Positions 32,689 through 44,424 of a stretch of DNA of 64,000 bases are shown piece by piece. Positions within the stretch are counted from its first letter, which is position 1, and the number at the start of each line of letters is the position of its first letter. Made by a program: the position numbers and the translations under genes. Below the pieces are notes generated by a model. That model did not search any database. It was given only the letters and a program-made list of their open reading frames with translations, and was not told the DNA's origin. This DNA is from Leptidea sinapis (Eukaryota; Arthropoda; Insecta; Lepidoptera; Pieridae): NCBI RefSeq assembly GCF_905404315.1, contig NC_066266.1:8873501-8937500 (forward strand), given 5' to 3'.

Positions 32689-35600
32689 CTGCAAATGTGT
32701 AAGATTTAATTTATAGTTTTCAATAAAAAACATATACCTACTTAAATAAATTAAACTATAATAACTATACAATAAAATTAAACTGCGAAGCGATGCGATA
32801 CGCCACATTAAGATCGCTATCTGCAGTTAAGGTGACCAAGGAGCTGGCAACGAAGAAATATGTACCCATCACCAAGTGCTTTTCAGCCGCTTCAACCGCT
32901 ACTCCTGGCGCCTATTAGGTGCTTTCAAGGTGAGAGAATGTCTATACATGTTTTGTCCCACACCAGCGACCTTGCACGAGTCAGCAGAGACAACAGATAT
33001 CCTCCCTAAAGTACACATAAACCCCGGCATTAGGCATAAAATTATGCTCAAATTTGTACACGGGGTACGTTTAATATACGTCTCCGTAAGGAAACACCAA
33101 GCCGGCTGCGCTGTCTCAAGGTGGTGGTGGACGGCATTTAAATTGGAATGGATTCCCGGATGTTGCTAAATTACGAAAAAAAAATACATAAAATTAAAAC
33201 TATCATTTCAGGGAAGCGTACCAAGAATACTGGTAGCATTTCCGTGTTGGCATTGGCATAGCAAGGCTGATCCGTTGACCGATATAGTTGCCAGTGCTTG
33301 GGTTTCCACTAGTTTAATTTGTTAATTTGGATATAAAACAGACAAACTTACATTTTTTAAGACTGGCTGCAGATCTGTATCAGACTTGATAGTAAACTTT
33401 GGAATTTCCATTTGAATGTCGTTCGCTGGTAAATTGTGGTAGTTGATGACGTCATCGTCATTCAGAACTGATAGTACGGTGTCAACATTCGCATCTTCAT
33501 TTGGCAGTATTAGAATTAGTGAGTATTGATATCTCTGCAAAAAGTGTACATTTGAGAATACAGAGGCCTTGGAGAATACTTTTATGGAAAATTTCACACC
33601 AAAATACAAAAGTGTTAAGGGTCATATCGTTATTTGGCAGCAGAAAAGGATGTGGTGATATCCTGGACGACTGCACAATTTTTACGCGTTAAAGTGAGAA
33701 AACTTTCAGAGAAAACGAAAGTAAACATACCTCAAACTGCAATATCGCAACCAGAGAATTAGTCCTGTCATCAGCACCAAATTTAAAAGAGCTCCGCATT
33801 CTCATGAAAGGAATCATTTTTTTTCTTCCATCGCTGAGTTGGAACTCACGGGGTTGGGTTGCTTTTGGGTTAAATTTAGTTTCCCAGAGTCCTTTAAAGT
33901 ACACGACATTCACTAAAACTAATTGTGTGATAGGACTGAATAAGTCTGAAAATAAAATTTTACATTTATTGTTGATAATTTTGCAAGAACATGCTCAACT
34001 ATAATCGATTTCCGAATTGGTTAATAGGCAACAATATTTATTCAAACAAAACAAATCTTATAACTATATTTACAATACTATGGTTACATTAAATTAAAAC
34101 TATCATTACGAGAAGTTTACTAATAATACTGGCAGCATTTCCACGTTGGATAGCTAGGCGGATCAGTTGCCAGTATCCTTTTTGAGGCGCAAAAAACATA
34201 CTTTGTACATTGGTTAATTGTTTCGGTTTTTTTTAAGTTGACCAAAACCAAACCATTGCTTAAACAAACATTATTCAGGCGATCTTGTCGAAATCGTCGG
34301 TCCATCTAGTGGGGGGCTTCCAGCTCTGCATCTTCCGGTACGTGGTCGCCATTCGAGGACAATACTGCCCCAACGGCTATCTGTCCATCGAACCATGTCA
34401 GTGACTTTGGTTCTCCTCATTTCTGATTCGATCAACCACACGAGTGCATTACATGAATAAATAATTACACAGTATTTATTTATTATCTATGAACTATCTA
34501 TCTCTATTTTTCAGTTTCGCAATCGTTTCGGCTATGTCGGTGACTTTGGTTCTTCTACGGATCTCCTCATTTCTGATTCGATCTCGCAGGGAAACTCCGA
34601 GCATTGCCTCTCCACTGCCCTCTGAGCGACCATGAGCTTTATCATCAGGCGTACCGTAAGTCATCACTGGCAACATACACTGGTTGAAAACCTTCGTCTT
34701 CAGACACTGTGGTATTTGGGATGATAAGATTTTACGGAGTTTCTCGAACGCTGCCCATCCGAGTTGGATTCGACGAGTGACCTATTTCGCGAAATTGGAC
34801 CTGCCTAACTGGATTGCATTTCCAAGGTAGATGTACTCGTGTAGGTTCAGTATAACCAAGATATTATTATTTCAAAACATAAAAGATTTTGTCGTTTTAA
34901 ATTTTTTATATAACATACCTGGTGGTAGCATATTTGTGAGTTTATCGTGAGTATTCTCGGCAACCCATTTATTGATCTTACTAGCTGCCTCGTCAGATCT
35001 TGCGAAGTTCATAGGCGTCACTTCACTACCGAAGTTCCTGATTGCAGTCGCTTTGAAGGCTGGGTTCAAGTCGAAGGCGCCTCCAACTACCACGTTGTTG
35101 GCAACAGTGAGAATGTTGCGTGAGTTTCTTTTCTAAAAAGTTAGTTTTTACTATTAAACCATCCCCACCATCTTGATGTGTCGAGTTTGCCTCCACAGAA
35201 ACTTTCTTTCAGGTACAACCAAGCTGTGGAATGAGCTAGGAAGCTCATTCCTAGCACCAGGAGGCGCGGTGCTTCCAGGTCGATACGACATGAGTATCTT
35301 TAAAAAAAAACGCGTATATCTTATATTTTTTATAGGCCAGCAACGCTCCTGGAATGGAGGGAATCACCTCTGGTGTTGCAAGAGAATGTGGGCGGCGGTA
35401 ATCACTTAACATTAGGTGACCCGTCCGCTCGTTTGTCCTCCTCTTCCAGAAAACTATAGATAAACGAAAAGTGCTTGTACTGATGACAACTGTGCCAAAA
35501 CTGCGTAATTTTTTCGTACAAATATGCAGAAAAGTTCGAATGAAAATCTAATTCCATCGTAATTTGGCGGATAGAAAATGTATATATCTATTGTTAATTT

Positions 35601-38013
35601 CTTTCCTAATGTAAATAAATCATTTAATCAACAATTACGAACATTTAGATCATTACAATCTTAGATTAACGATTGGTCTCCGCTGCGCTTCAACTAGATA
35701 CCGTAGGTCGCAAAGTGAGGCAACTTATACTACGCCCAATTGGGCATACTCGAGCCAGTCTCGAACAATGTGTGACGTTGACTTGCCACATGTTCTGTTA
35801 AACTTAGCTAATAATTGAAACTAAAATGCCGGGTTACGTGGTAAAACATTGTAAAAATAAAACTACAAGAAATAAAAAAGACACTGGGATCACATACAAT
35901 TAGAAAGTCCAGTAATATCATCGTCGCGAACACACAACTTGCCAAAAATTTTTTATATACATAAAGTAGATAAGTTTATTAAAACTCAGATTATTGATGT
36001 TTAGATAGACTGTGATAGCCGTAAGCACGTCAAAATAATAACGGCGAAGTGTTAACCTCTATTATCAGCAAAAGCACGCAGTGTGCGTTTAATTTACAGT
36101 TGACTTGAGAAGTCGCTCTTTCAAATCTAAACACTTTGTTATTTTAAGGATGATATTCCCCACTTTTTGGATTAAAAATACGAATAAAATTTGTAACCGC
36201 AATATAAATAAACTGTAAAGTAGACGATCTACAGGATGGAGTCACAACATAAGAGTTAAAAAAGACATACCAAATTATACGACTGTGTACTCGAACGGTT
36301 GAATCAGTTGGAAGAGCGCTGGGAAGGAACCCGAGAGGTCGCGTGTTCGAGTCCCGCATTGTTCATAAATTTACAAATGTAATTTGTATAATTATAAATC
36401 TGCCGTAAGTCGAAATACTCACTCGCATATCGATCGTTAGTCGTCTGTATATTGGAGCTGTTATCTGCTGTTCCATGTGTAAAGCATCTGTGATTTGCTG
36501 CAGGGCGCCCCCGGATGTGCCTTGCTGCATCAGAGCCAGTAGTGTGGCCACAGAAGTGGGAGACATCATTATATTTCCTCTCTGAACGTGGCTCGCACTC
36601 TAAACAAAATAATTAATGAATTTAATACTTCTTTGGGTGCATTGCTTTTCATTGAGATTGGAAAAAAACGCAATTATTCGCAACACTGTTATCGTTACCG
36701 ACACCTATGTATATAAATATGTACATACGAGCGTGTATTGTACATAGATTTGTCAATATGCGAAAACTTTTAAATCGTGTAAAATGTTCTCACTATTGTA
36801 TCGTTATTAAGTAATTGAAACACTGTAAGTTTTCTAAATAAAATAAAAATAAATAAAATTGTTCAACGCATATTATGATGGGAAAAAATAATTGATTTGG
36901 TAACATTGTTACCATTAGGGACACCCCTGTATATAAGTATGTACATGTACATTGTGTATGTACAATACCTTCATACATACTGGATTTACACTAGGGGCAG
37001 TTGGGGCAAGTGCCCAGGGCGGCAATTTTTTTAGGGCGGCAAAATTTTGAAAGTGAAATAATTTTATTTTATTCTTATCAATGTTGCTCAATACAATTAA
37101 TGAATTCTGTTAATTAATAATTTCTGGTTTAATTGATAATTCGAGAAATTCAATTTATCCATTATTTGTAAATTATAATTTTGGCACGTTTAGTAAAAAT
37201 TAATAATAAAAACATTTGATCAATTTAAGTATTGTATTATTGGAGATTTAAAATAATAACCGATTTTTTTATTTTCTGGAATTACAAAAAAATCAATTAG
37301 TATTTGTTTTGATAATGTTTCTGCAACAAATTAGGTATTTTAGTTTTGAAAAATAAAATAAATAAACTATAAGTTTAAGTATAATTATTGGGGCGGATTT
37401 TTTTCCGGTGCCCAGGGGCGGCACTAAGGTTAAATCCGGCCCTGCATACATATGCATGTTGGCATTTATTGAGATGGGATAGAATGATTGAATTGGCGAC
37501 ACTGTCTGTTGAATTATGTGCCCTACCCACTGCCACTTCAGTTTCGCAATCATTGGGGCTATATCAGTGACATTGGCTCTCCTAAAGATCTCCTCATTTC
37601 AAATTCAATCTCGCATGGAAACTCCGAGAATATACATAATATATTCATTATGAAATCTATATCTTCAAATGAACCTACAAAATACACGCTGTACTTAATC
37701 TAGCCCTGGATGAAACAGATCTTTTTCAACATACTATTTACCTTCATCAAAATTATTCCCAAATTTGTGACTCCATGACTAACATTGCTTAGTAATTCTT
37801 TTTGAGGTTCAACGTTCTGAAGAACAACAGGCTTAGCAACCGGAGCTTGTACTTCTGAATCGTCTTCCTCACCAACTCGGTTTGAGAGACTTATATGTCC
37901 AGCATTGGGGATATGACGATCAAACCTGTTGTAGTTCTGAAGATATTGTATTTGTTGGTCATTGTATGGATACCGACTTTGTGATGTAACGAGCGAAGCG
38001 CTGCCAAGAAATA
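32398..38013 (-). CDS. Serpin A: secreted serine protease inhibitor (6 visible exons)
   Basis: Exons, 5' to 3' on the minus strand, are 38013-37742, 36599-36423, 35132-34919, 33945-33731, 33534-33352 and 32688-32398. They join in continuous phase to 449 codons and TAA. The visible N-terminus FLGSASLVTSQS looks like the end of a signal peptide, and a region of about 90 residues precedes the serpin core. Core marks: MMSPTSVATLL (helix B), NSRNILTVAN, KINKWVAENTHDK (helix F), VLVNVVYFKGLW (strand 3A), hinge EQGVTAASASA and the C-terminal signature FRANRPFIAILWD. Known of the family: a suicide inhibitor acting in haemolymph cascades such as melanisation or Toll signalling; which cascade cannot be told here. 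The start-codon exon lies upstream of 38013 and was not found. Confidence 0.92.
33195..33305 (-). pseudogene. Family D relic, copy 2 (serpin A intron)
   Basis: Minus strand GGAAACCCAAGCACTGGCAA through GGAAATGCTACCAGTATTCT and TGGTACGCTTCCC, matching the RGNAASILGTLP end. Confidence 0.5.
33352..33534 (-). CDS. Serpin A exon 6 (strands 1B-3B, helix H, strand 2C)
   Basis: The acceptor is TTTTTGCAG and the donor a perfect GTAAGT. It encodes 61 residues opening RYQYSLILILPNED and including IQMEIPKFTIKSD, typical of the serpin B-sheet and strand 6A region. Phase is 0 in and 0 out. Confidence 0.9.
33731..33945 (-). CDS. Serpin A exon 5 (strand 3A to strand 3C)
   Basis: The acceptor is TATTTTCAG. 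An alternative TTTTAG at 33914-33913 would drop SPITQLVLV and break strand 3A, so the upstream site was chosen. It encodes D|LFSPITQLVLVNVVYFKGLW followed by the loop and strands 4C and 3C. The donor is GTATGT after QFE. Confidence 0.88.
34096..34190 (-). pseudogene. Family D relic, copy 3 (serpin A intron)
   Basis: Minus strand AACGTGGAAATGCTGCCAGT with the upstream part replaced. It is followed by an RTE-like relic. Confidence 0.45.
34270..34760 (-). pseudogene. RTE-like polymerase relic, copy 3 (serpin A intron)
   Basis: The minus frame LPVMTYGTPDDKAHGRSEGS, AMLGVSLRDRIRNEEIRRRT, KVTDIAETIAKL, then RWTDDFDKIA-like sequence, carries internal stops and shifts. Confidence 0.65.
34919..35132 (-). 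CDS. Serpin A exon 4 (strand 2A, helices E and F)
   Basis: The acceptor is CTTTTTAG and the donor GTATGT. It opens KRNSRNILTVANN and continues to the helix-F segment KINKWVAENTHDKLTNMLPP. Phase is 0 in and 1 out. An unrelated retrotransposon tail (35176-35450) sits about 40 nt from the acceptor inside the intron. Confidence 0.9.
35170..35452 (+). mobile_element. Family J tail (serpin A intron)
   Basis: The plus frame reads GTTKLWNELGSSFL, GRYDMSIFKKKRVYL, then CAACGCTCCTGGAATGGAGG, GGTGTTGCAAGAGAATGTGG, ending TCTTCCAGAAAA. A short direct repeat (GAGCTAGGAAGCTCATTC) breaks the WNELP segment. Confidence 0.7.
35690..36110 (+). repeat. Two dispersed repeats in a serpin A intron
   Basis: 35690-35800 matches 16555-16690, and 35998-36090 matches the start of repeat P (22225-22425). 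Confidence 0.4.
36190..36370 (+). mobile_element. tRNA-like SINE S2, copy 3
   Basis: Leader AACTGTAAAGTAGACGATCT, A-box region TTGAATCAGTTGGAAGAGCG, B-box GTCGCGTGTTCGAGTCCCGC, then ATTGTTCATAAATTT. It ends 53 nt from serpin A exon 3. Confidence 0.6.
36423..36599 (-). CDS. Serpin A exon 3 (helix B to helix D)
   Basis: The acceptor is TTTGTTTAG and the donor a perfect GTGAGT. It encodes 59 residues, including NIMMSPTSVATLLALMQQG, the conserved helix-B region, and the ALQQITDAL equivalent. Phase is 0 in and 0 out. Confidence 0.9.
36980..37444. mobile_element. hAT-type TIR element with 8-bp target duplication
   Basis: It is bordered on both sides by CATACATA (36972-36979 and 37445-37452). The left end CTGGATTTACACTAGGGGC and right end (inverse) CAGGGCCGGATTTAACCTTA are imperfect TIRs, both leading into a GTGCCCAGGGGCGGC-type stretch. 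The AT-rich inside has no transposase. Confidence 0.75.
37485..37630 (-). pseudogene. RTE-like polymerase relic, copy 4 (serpin A intron)
   Basis: Minus strand: SLRDRIRNEEI-like sequence from CATGCGAGATTGAATTTGAA, then IAKLKWQWVGH. Confidence 0.55.
37742..38013 (-). CDS. Serpin A exon 2: signal-peptide end and N-terminal extension
   Basis: The acceptor is TTTTTTCAG and the donor GTAAAT. It starts in phase 1 with two bases completing a split codon, then FLGSASLVTSQS, a Tyr/Gln/Asn-rich segment (YPYNDQQIQYLQNYN), a short acidic patch EEDDSE, and a helix ending in NLGIILMK that corresponds to helix A. The extension before helix A is longer than in a minimal serpin. Confidence 0.85.
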
Positions 38014-38519
38014 CTGAAAAAATTATGATTCATATTTAAATGTAATATTTTATTTTATGAAGTCCCATATTTATGGATGTCTTGAGATTGTATATTGCGC
38101 CAATATTCCTACATCGAATGTCAAGGAGATCTCACAGACGGATAAAAGATTGAAATATTCTACCGTAGTTTTAGTTTAGAATCAACAGTAATGTCTAGAA
38201 ATACAGTAGATTCGACAGGGATTTTCCCTCTGTTTTTAAAAATACTCGCATGTACATTTATAGCATTAGGCACAGTTAGTTTTTTTCTAATTTAACGTGA
38301 GGTTTTTGACGTAAAACTATTCCACTGTCCGCCAAGTCGAGCAAAAACAAGCGGCACGGCTGTAAGATTCTTTTCATCGAAGCAGTTCAGGCCATTTTCG
38401 AATCCCTATAACTTCATTTTGGGTAATACTAGAAGCCTGAATTTAGTTATCCAAGTTAATCTATTTATTTAAAACATAAGTGATTTTTAGGTCACTATAA
38501 AATGTTACTAGGTTGGTTA

Positions 38520-38810
38520 ATTACGTAATAATTTAAGACAGAAGGACCCTTCACTTGGGACAAACGGAAAAATAGAGCGACATGGACTTTTTATGGTAGA
38601 AAAACTGAATTTCAATCCTTTATACTTTTTCAACAAGATTAGCAAAATCATCAATAGAAATAAGCAAGAAAAATGGTCCAAGAATCGACCCTTGCTACCT
38701 CCACACAGGCCATGAGATCTATTGCCTTTCATAGCGTTCTTCTGAATTCTATTATTTAAATATTTTCTTATAGATTGGGTGATCCCAGGGCCAGTGTTAT
38801 TACTAAAACT
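38520..38810 (-). pseudogene. Reverse transcriptase domain relic
   Basis: The minus strand reads YLNNRIQKNAMKGNRSHGLC and, one frame over, QGSILGPFFLLISIDDFANL VEKV, the RT block before the catalytic YxDD, with a frameshift between. It lies upstream of serpin A. Confidence 0.6.
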
Positions 38811-40230
38811 GAGTTTTGCAACCGGTGTACTATAAGTCTGGCCAACTAGATGAAAAACGTGAAGATTCAGAATGACTTTTAAAAAAGAAGATGTAAAAAA
38901 TATGATTGTAATAAATAAGATGTGAATGAACAAAATAAGGTGAAAAAACATTTTTCAGTGATAAAACAGTTCCCCATCATTTCCGTTTATGGAAGAAAAA
39001 TTACTCAAGATCAAAGGTCAAAAATAAGTTTTATAGGTAGGTTTTATCATAAAAGTACCCCAGACAAAAATTGTAGATCATAAAATTATCTATAAAAAAT
39101 GTATCGATACTTTTATTCCTACGATCCACCGTTTCTGAGATAAAACGATTCAAAAAGTTTCAACATATATAAAAACTCTAGTCATACGTGGCGTACCTAC
39201 ATATAATGACAATAACAACTTTTCAACTCTTTGAATATCTCATACATCATAGAAAATTAATACATGTTTATAGATAATGTTATGATCTACAATGTCTGGA
39301 GTACTTGAGAAAGTCACCGTTTTGCTGAAAATCGCTAAAAACTCATTATTTTGAACTTTGAACTTGGGTAGAACTTTTTCCATACACGGTAAAGATGAAG
39401 AACTTAAAATTTTTAGTTATAATTAATTTAAATATATTTTTGAACGATTTCACTGATTTACAGCTTGTTGGGAATTTTTCACCTTCCCTCTAATTTTGTG
39501 GCCTAGATTGATTGGTCTCTTAGTATAAATATGAGAATTGTTAATGAAATTGTTTGCTTGAAAAGATTCTTCCAATCAACAAATAGATATTAAAAACACA
39601 TAAATTACAATACAAAATTCTACTGCGCAGTTAAACAATTTGAAGTAGCATTTATTAATATGCTATAATCATTGATATGTTTGATAAAACAGATAATAAA
39701 TACGTACAGAATAAAATCAGCATTTTAAATAATTCACTTCACTTTAATATTCTCAATTTTTGATATTCTTATTTACTTTTCAATATATTCAATTCAACAT
39801 ATTACTGAGTCTGTGAACATATTCTTGTGTCTCGAATCAAGAAGAAGCAAAAACAAGTTAATAAGCAAATGAATATACATTGAATTAACATTATAGGATA
39901 TAGTTGTTATTTTTCATGCTAAAATCATTCTTATTGTAGCGTTACATGTGCTAATTTCGTTTACAACGGCGATGGATCTTAATATTTTTTCTCACAGCGA
40001 TGTAAAACAACATTTTGTTGTGGTTTTTCCTTAGCAGCCGGTTTTGTTTTAGCTCTTCGATGACTTCTGTTTCAGAAAACGATTATTACCGATTCAATGA
40101 TACATAACGTAAAATGATTTCTAAGTAACAAACATCAAAAATGAATTGCTTGACTGATTCTGATAATTTATTTTTGTTTTGTTCGTTAAAGATTTAATTT
40201 TCAAAAATAAAAAAGGGAAATCCCTTATCT
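38811..40230. other. Non-coding, includes a T-rich repeated stretch
   Basis: No gene. At 39000-39420 the phrases TTATAGATAATGTTATGATC and TCATAAAATTATCTATAAAA recur in variant form, suggesting a decayed repeat. The signal-peptide exon of serpin A may lie here but is not recognisable. Confidence 0.3.
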
Positions 40231-40234
40231 ATAC

Positions 40235-40735
40235 TAATATTATAAAGAGGAAAGATTTTATTGTTTGTTTTCATTAAATAGGCTCCGAAACTACTGAACC
40301 GATTTGAATAATTATTCCACTGTACCTACAATATCCCCGGGTGACATAGGCTATATTATATTTCCAAAAAAATTAGGTGTAAAAACCACCTAAAATATTA
40401 TTTACATCGCGTGCGCTGCGAATACTGTTGATGATAGAGTTAAATAGTGTACTACAACTTACTTGTACTACATGCTCAGTTTTGTGTGTACGCGGTCGAA
40501 TTCACGGGCTATCAGCTAGTAATATTATAAATGTAAATGTGAGTGGGTTTGTTACGGTTTTACGACGGAGCTACGGAACAGATTTTGATGAAATTTAGTA
40601 AAGCGATAGACTAGAGCTTGGGAAAAGACATTCCCTAGGGGTTTGTGAAAAACTGAAATTCCCATCAATGAGCTATAACTATACCAATAGCAGGTTTAGT
40701 TTGCCATAGCAATCTTCCTGCTCAAAATCGTCATA
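40235..40735 (+). mobile_element. Two adjacent Helitron-like elements
   Basis: 40235-40522 runs from ATACTAATATTATAAAGAGG to GAATTCACGGGCTATCAGCT AGT. Immediately after it a truncated H2 copy starts AATATTATAAATGTAAATG and stops near TTGCCATAGCAATCTTCCTG. Confidence 0.55.
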
Positions 40736-40849
40736 GTTGTAATTTGAAGCATTTAGGTATGGAATTATTGGTATTGGTATTGGTAAAGGGCTCCTGTTTC
40801 CGCAATTAGACCGCTTAATTGGGTCCATTTTGCGTGCAGTGTTGGCCAG

Positions 40850-41095
40850 TCATTCCAACCAGCCCAGCTCCTTCCAGAAGTTCAGAACACTCCTGGGGTG
40901 TTCGCAGACTTCCTGGAGCGACCTTATATTTACTAAGGTTTGTGCCCGTTGGTTGGCCACCCCAGCACATTCCAGGATTACGTGAGTGACCGTTTCATCT
41001 TCGGTTAGACAGCCCCTGCACTTAGGACTGTCCGTAACGCCGATTGTAAATAGGTGTTTGTTCAGTGATGTGTGACCCGTCAGGGTGCCGACCAT
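40850..41095 (-). pseudogene. Retrotransposon RNase H-end relic, second copy
   Basis: The minus frame MVGTLTGHTSLNKHLFTIGV, TDSPKCRGCLTEDETVTHVI, LECAGVANQRAQTL ends in LNFWKELGWLE. The CxxC...H...C pattern is the C-terminal zinc-knuckle-like motif of R1/I-like elements. Confidence 0.7.
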
Positions 41096-41219
41096 AATTC
41101 GGATGTCATGTCTGTTTAGGGTAATAAGTCGACGTGTCAGTCATGTCAGGTATGGAATTAGCGGGAAGTTTCAGGGATGTTCTTTAGGGTCAACCGTTTC
41201 CTTCTAATTTTTACACCCA

Positions 41220-41450
41220 CATTAACGATGTTTGTATCTTGTCACGCACACTAAACAAATTTTCGTGGCCTGTTTTTATCGGTTGTCTACACTGACTGAC
41301 CTCTACTATATACCACTGGATGGTCGGCTGTCAAAGTGCTTTTGTGCCTGTTTGATATTCGCCATTTTGGCTTTGGTCTGCGGTACTAAACCTAGTGATG
41401 ACAACCTCAGCAAACATCGATAGATGGTGGGAAACTATTTACAAAAAAAA
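41220..41450 (+). repeat. Repeats P and G, adjacent copies
   Basis: TTGTCACGCACACTAAACAA and CCTGGCCTGTTTTTATGGGT-like sequence, then ACTATATACCACTGGATGGT to CGATAGATGGTGGGA. This is the same pair as 21838-22425 but in another order. Confidence 0.45.
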
Positions 41451-41845
41451 CTGTGTACTTTGTGGAACCCCACACGGGTTTAAGTTCTGTTAATATTTAT
41501 TATTGAAATACTGTTTGTTTCCTGTACATAATTAAATAAATAAATAATTTACATGTTTAAAATAATTTTAATGAATTTTCAAGTAATTAATCTATCCCTG
41601 TTTGGTAACAGTTTTGCCATTTTCAAACTCCATAACTTGTTTCAGTACGACCAAAGATGTTTTAAAATTAGTGTTGTAATATGGAAGTTTGGACTCCTTA
41701 GTATAACTATTAACACATTATTTTTTTCCTTTTTTGGTTCCATACAAGGCTAGATACAATATGTTTTTATTCAAACAATACAAATCTTATAACTATATTT
41801 ACAATACTATGACTACATAAAATTAAAACTTTCATTAAATGGAGG

Positions 41846-42012
41846 CGTACCTAGAATACTGGCAGCATTTCCGCGTTGGATAGCTAGGCTGATCCGTTGA
41901 CCGAGATAGCTGCCATCGCTTGGGTTTCCAGTAGCCTTATTGAGGCGCGAAGATAGTATTTTGAACATTCTCCGCGCCTCTGGGCCCCACGGGCCAAGTG
42001 TCTCGACACCAA
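41846..42012 (-). pseudogene. Family D relic, copy 4
   Basis: Minus strand GGTGTCGAGACACTTGGCCC, GGGGCCCAGAGGCGCGGAG, then CCAACGCGGAAATGCTGCCA. It covers the LGPWGP to RGNAAS region. Confidence 0.6.
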
Positions 42013-43350
42013 AGGTACAATTATACTAGAGACTCAAAGACAAATAATTGTCTTTTAGATAATTTTACTCAACAACTTTTAAAGTAATATTTTTATATTT
42101 CTTTTCATTTTAAACATACACCGTCAATCAAGGAAGTAATCTCAATACCAGGTTGGTATGGATGAATGATCGACCTTAAGAAGATCCACCCTCATAAACA
42201 AAGTTCGCTTTGAATTTTAATAATTTTACATTTTTTTTTTGTTGAAATCAACAGATAAGTGTATAATGTATACACAGAATCCCCTAAATATAGTATATTC
42301 CTCCTTATGAATACTTCTTCAATATACAAACATAATTGTTAATATTGTATTTGTAGGTAAATGAAAGATTTTAAAGCCGTTAATAATTTATATTTATTTA
42401 TTATTTATATAAAATTTTAGTATTTATTTTATTTGATATTACAATATTCCATTCCAATTTCTCATCACATAAAACATTAAATTACTTACAATTAAATTAT
42501 AAGTACCTAAATATAAGGATATAATGTCACTGTAATATTTATATAAAGTCTTTGTTTTAACAAAGTCATTTCTTTCAAAGTTTAACTCAAAGTTCCAATA
42601 TTCTTAGGGGCAACGTGTAAATGCGAATCAATAATTTATAGTTATTTTTTATTAAAATAAAATAACATCACAATTAAATATCATTAGTTCATAATAAAAA
42701 TCAAAAATAATTTGGCAATTGCAAAATAAATGTCAGTTAAAATAAGTTAAGCATTCCAAATTATTACATACTTTTTACGGAGGGTAGAGGATTTTATATA
42801 CAGTGACTTTATATCCTTATATGAAAGCGCCACAGTATCATAAAAGAAGCACCAAATATAAAATACTTAATACTAATCACTCTAAGTGCACGTTTTCTTA
42901 TAATAATTCTTGAAGGTTTTATTTACTACATTATTTTGTACAACATAAGTTGTTTAAATTTTCAATAATTAACTACTTTAGTCGAATTTTTTTAACTCGG
43001 CAAACTTCATTTCGTTTACAATTGCTACATTCACCATACTTCATACCATACCCTGTGCGACACCAGCGCCATTGTGGAAGTATTTTGAACTATTATTTAC
43101 AGCATAAGCTGGACACTTTTTCAACTTTTCTCGCTAAAAAGATGAATCTCCTAACCTATATCAAAATTTTTTGAGAGTATCTCTGGATTCAATTGATTAA
43201 ATTTTTTAATAGTCGATCATTGGTTAAGTACCGTCATAGTTGCGAAATTACACATAAATAAATTAAATTATGATAAAAATTTACTTATACTACAACGCCC
43301 TTATATTCTAACAATTGCATTATTAAATATATTAAATTACTATTTGAGTT
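42013..43350. other. AT-rich non-coding
   Basis: No gene or repeat recognised before the orphan exon candidate. Confidence 0.3.
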
Positions 43351-43540
43351 TCAATCTTGAGATCTGTTTTCACAGCGTTGATGTTGGATTTCAGATAAAA
43401 CTATTTCCACGATGTTATCAAGTTTACCATATAGTTCTAAAGGCGCTTTATATGGTGACGGTTTCAAAAGACCGCAAACAGATTTCCTTTGCCTCTCACA
43501 GATTTCCTCGAAATTGTCCCTTTTTCCCGCCTCAATGAAC
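43351..43540 (-). CDS. Orphan terminal exon candidate, unknown protein
   Basis: A TATATTTCCAG acceptor precedes 62 codons (after one base completing a split codon) rich in Glu, Arg and Lys: FIEAGKRDNFEEICERQRKS, then a segment LELYGKLDNIVEIVLSEIQ and a stop. Composition and helical periodicity look coding, unlike its AT-rich surroundings. It needs a donor in phase 2, so it cannot be an alternative end of the cyclin exon in phase 0. The upstream exon was not found and no family is recognised. Confidence 0.3.
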
Positions 43541-43682
43541 CTGGAAATATAACGTTGCTTCAATTAAAAATATTCCTCAATCCAAACATATTTTACATAA
43601 TTTAATTTTGGAACGGTGTGAATTGGGTTGTGATTAGTAACGGAAACATGTAACCAAGAAGAGACAGCTATATTTATATATA

Positions 43683-43935
43683 TACTAGCTGACCCAGCAA
43701 ACGTTGTATTGCCGATATCAAAATCGCGATACAAAAGTAACTGTTGATCGTAGATGGGTGAAAATTTGAAGTTGTATGTATTTTTAATGCTGACTCATAA
43801 TCAAACAAATTTAAAAAATGTTGGCCGATTCTCAGACCTACCCAATATGCACTCAAAATTTCATGAGAATCGGTCAAAAGGTTTCGAAGGAGTTTAACTA
43901 TAAACACAGCGACCTGAGAATTTTATATATTAGAT
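43683..43935 (-). mobile_element. Helitron-like element (type H3), copy 1
   Basis: On plus it starts ACTAGCTGACCCAGCAAACG and TTGTATTGCCGATATC, the reverse complement of a CTAG-T 3' end. It continues with GATGGGTGAAAATTTGAAG and ends near TGAGAATTTTATATATTAGA. The second copy at 46326-46665 is longer inside. Confidence 0.6.
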
Positions 43936-44424
43936 TGTATGGTTTAAGACGAAGAGTAAGCAGAAGACACGCAATTAAAGTGTTTTAAGACAAAAATTGT
44001 GGTGAAAAATTTTCACAAATACCAACAATCACAATTTTGAAAAATTTCAGGTTTTTCACTGAAAATATAGCATTTGGAGCTATGAACACTACTTTATCTG
44101 GTTGCACATCTCATCACTCATACTGAAACACGTTGTTTCTCATGTATGACGCATTTGTTTAGTACGAAACTCAGGAGATATTTTCTTATCGGTGTACTTT
44201 TTGTGTAGGTATATTTATTAAGGATTGTAAGCATAAAACTGTTGTGATACATAGGATAATACGATAGAACATTTTTTTCCTCATTGTCCGCGAATTGAAT
44301 TCTTTAGTAAAAAATAAGCAGCGATTACTTCGATACTTCGCACTAAAATTTTGTGACAAAAGAGGAGATATCAAAGTATGTGTTACTAATAAAACCTTAT
44401 AACTATTAATTAAAAAATATTAAG

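Noticed and set aside
33804..34004. Plus-strand coding frame
   Set aside because: Shadow of the serpin A exon 33731-33945 and its intron.
38517..38951. Hydrophobic 144-residue membrane protein on the minus strand
   Set aside because: The frame is a frameshifted reading of a reverse transcriptase relic; QGSILGP appears one frame over.
44186..44374. Signal-peptide exon of serpin A (a frame reading MFYRIILCITTVLCLQS)
   Set aside because: It looks like a signal peptide, but no GT donor in phase 1 is available to join the exon at 38013. Probably chance.
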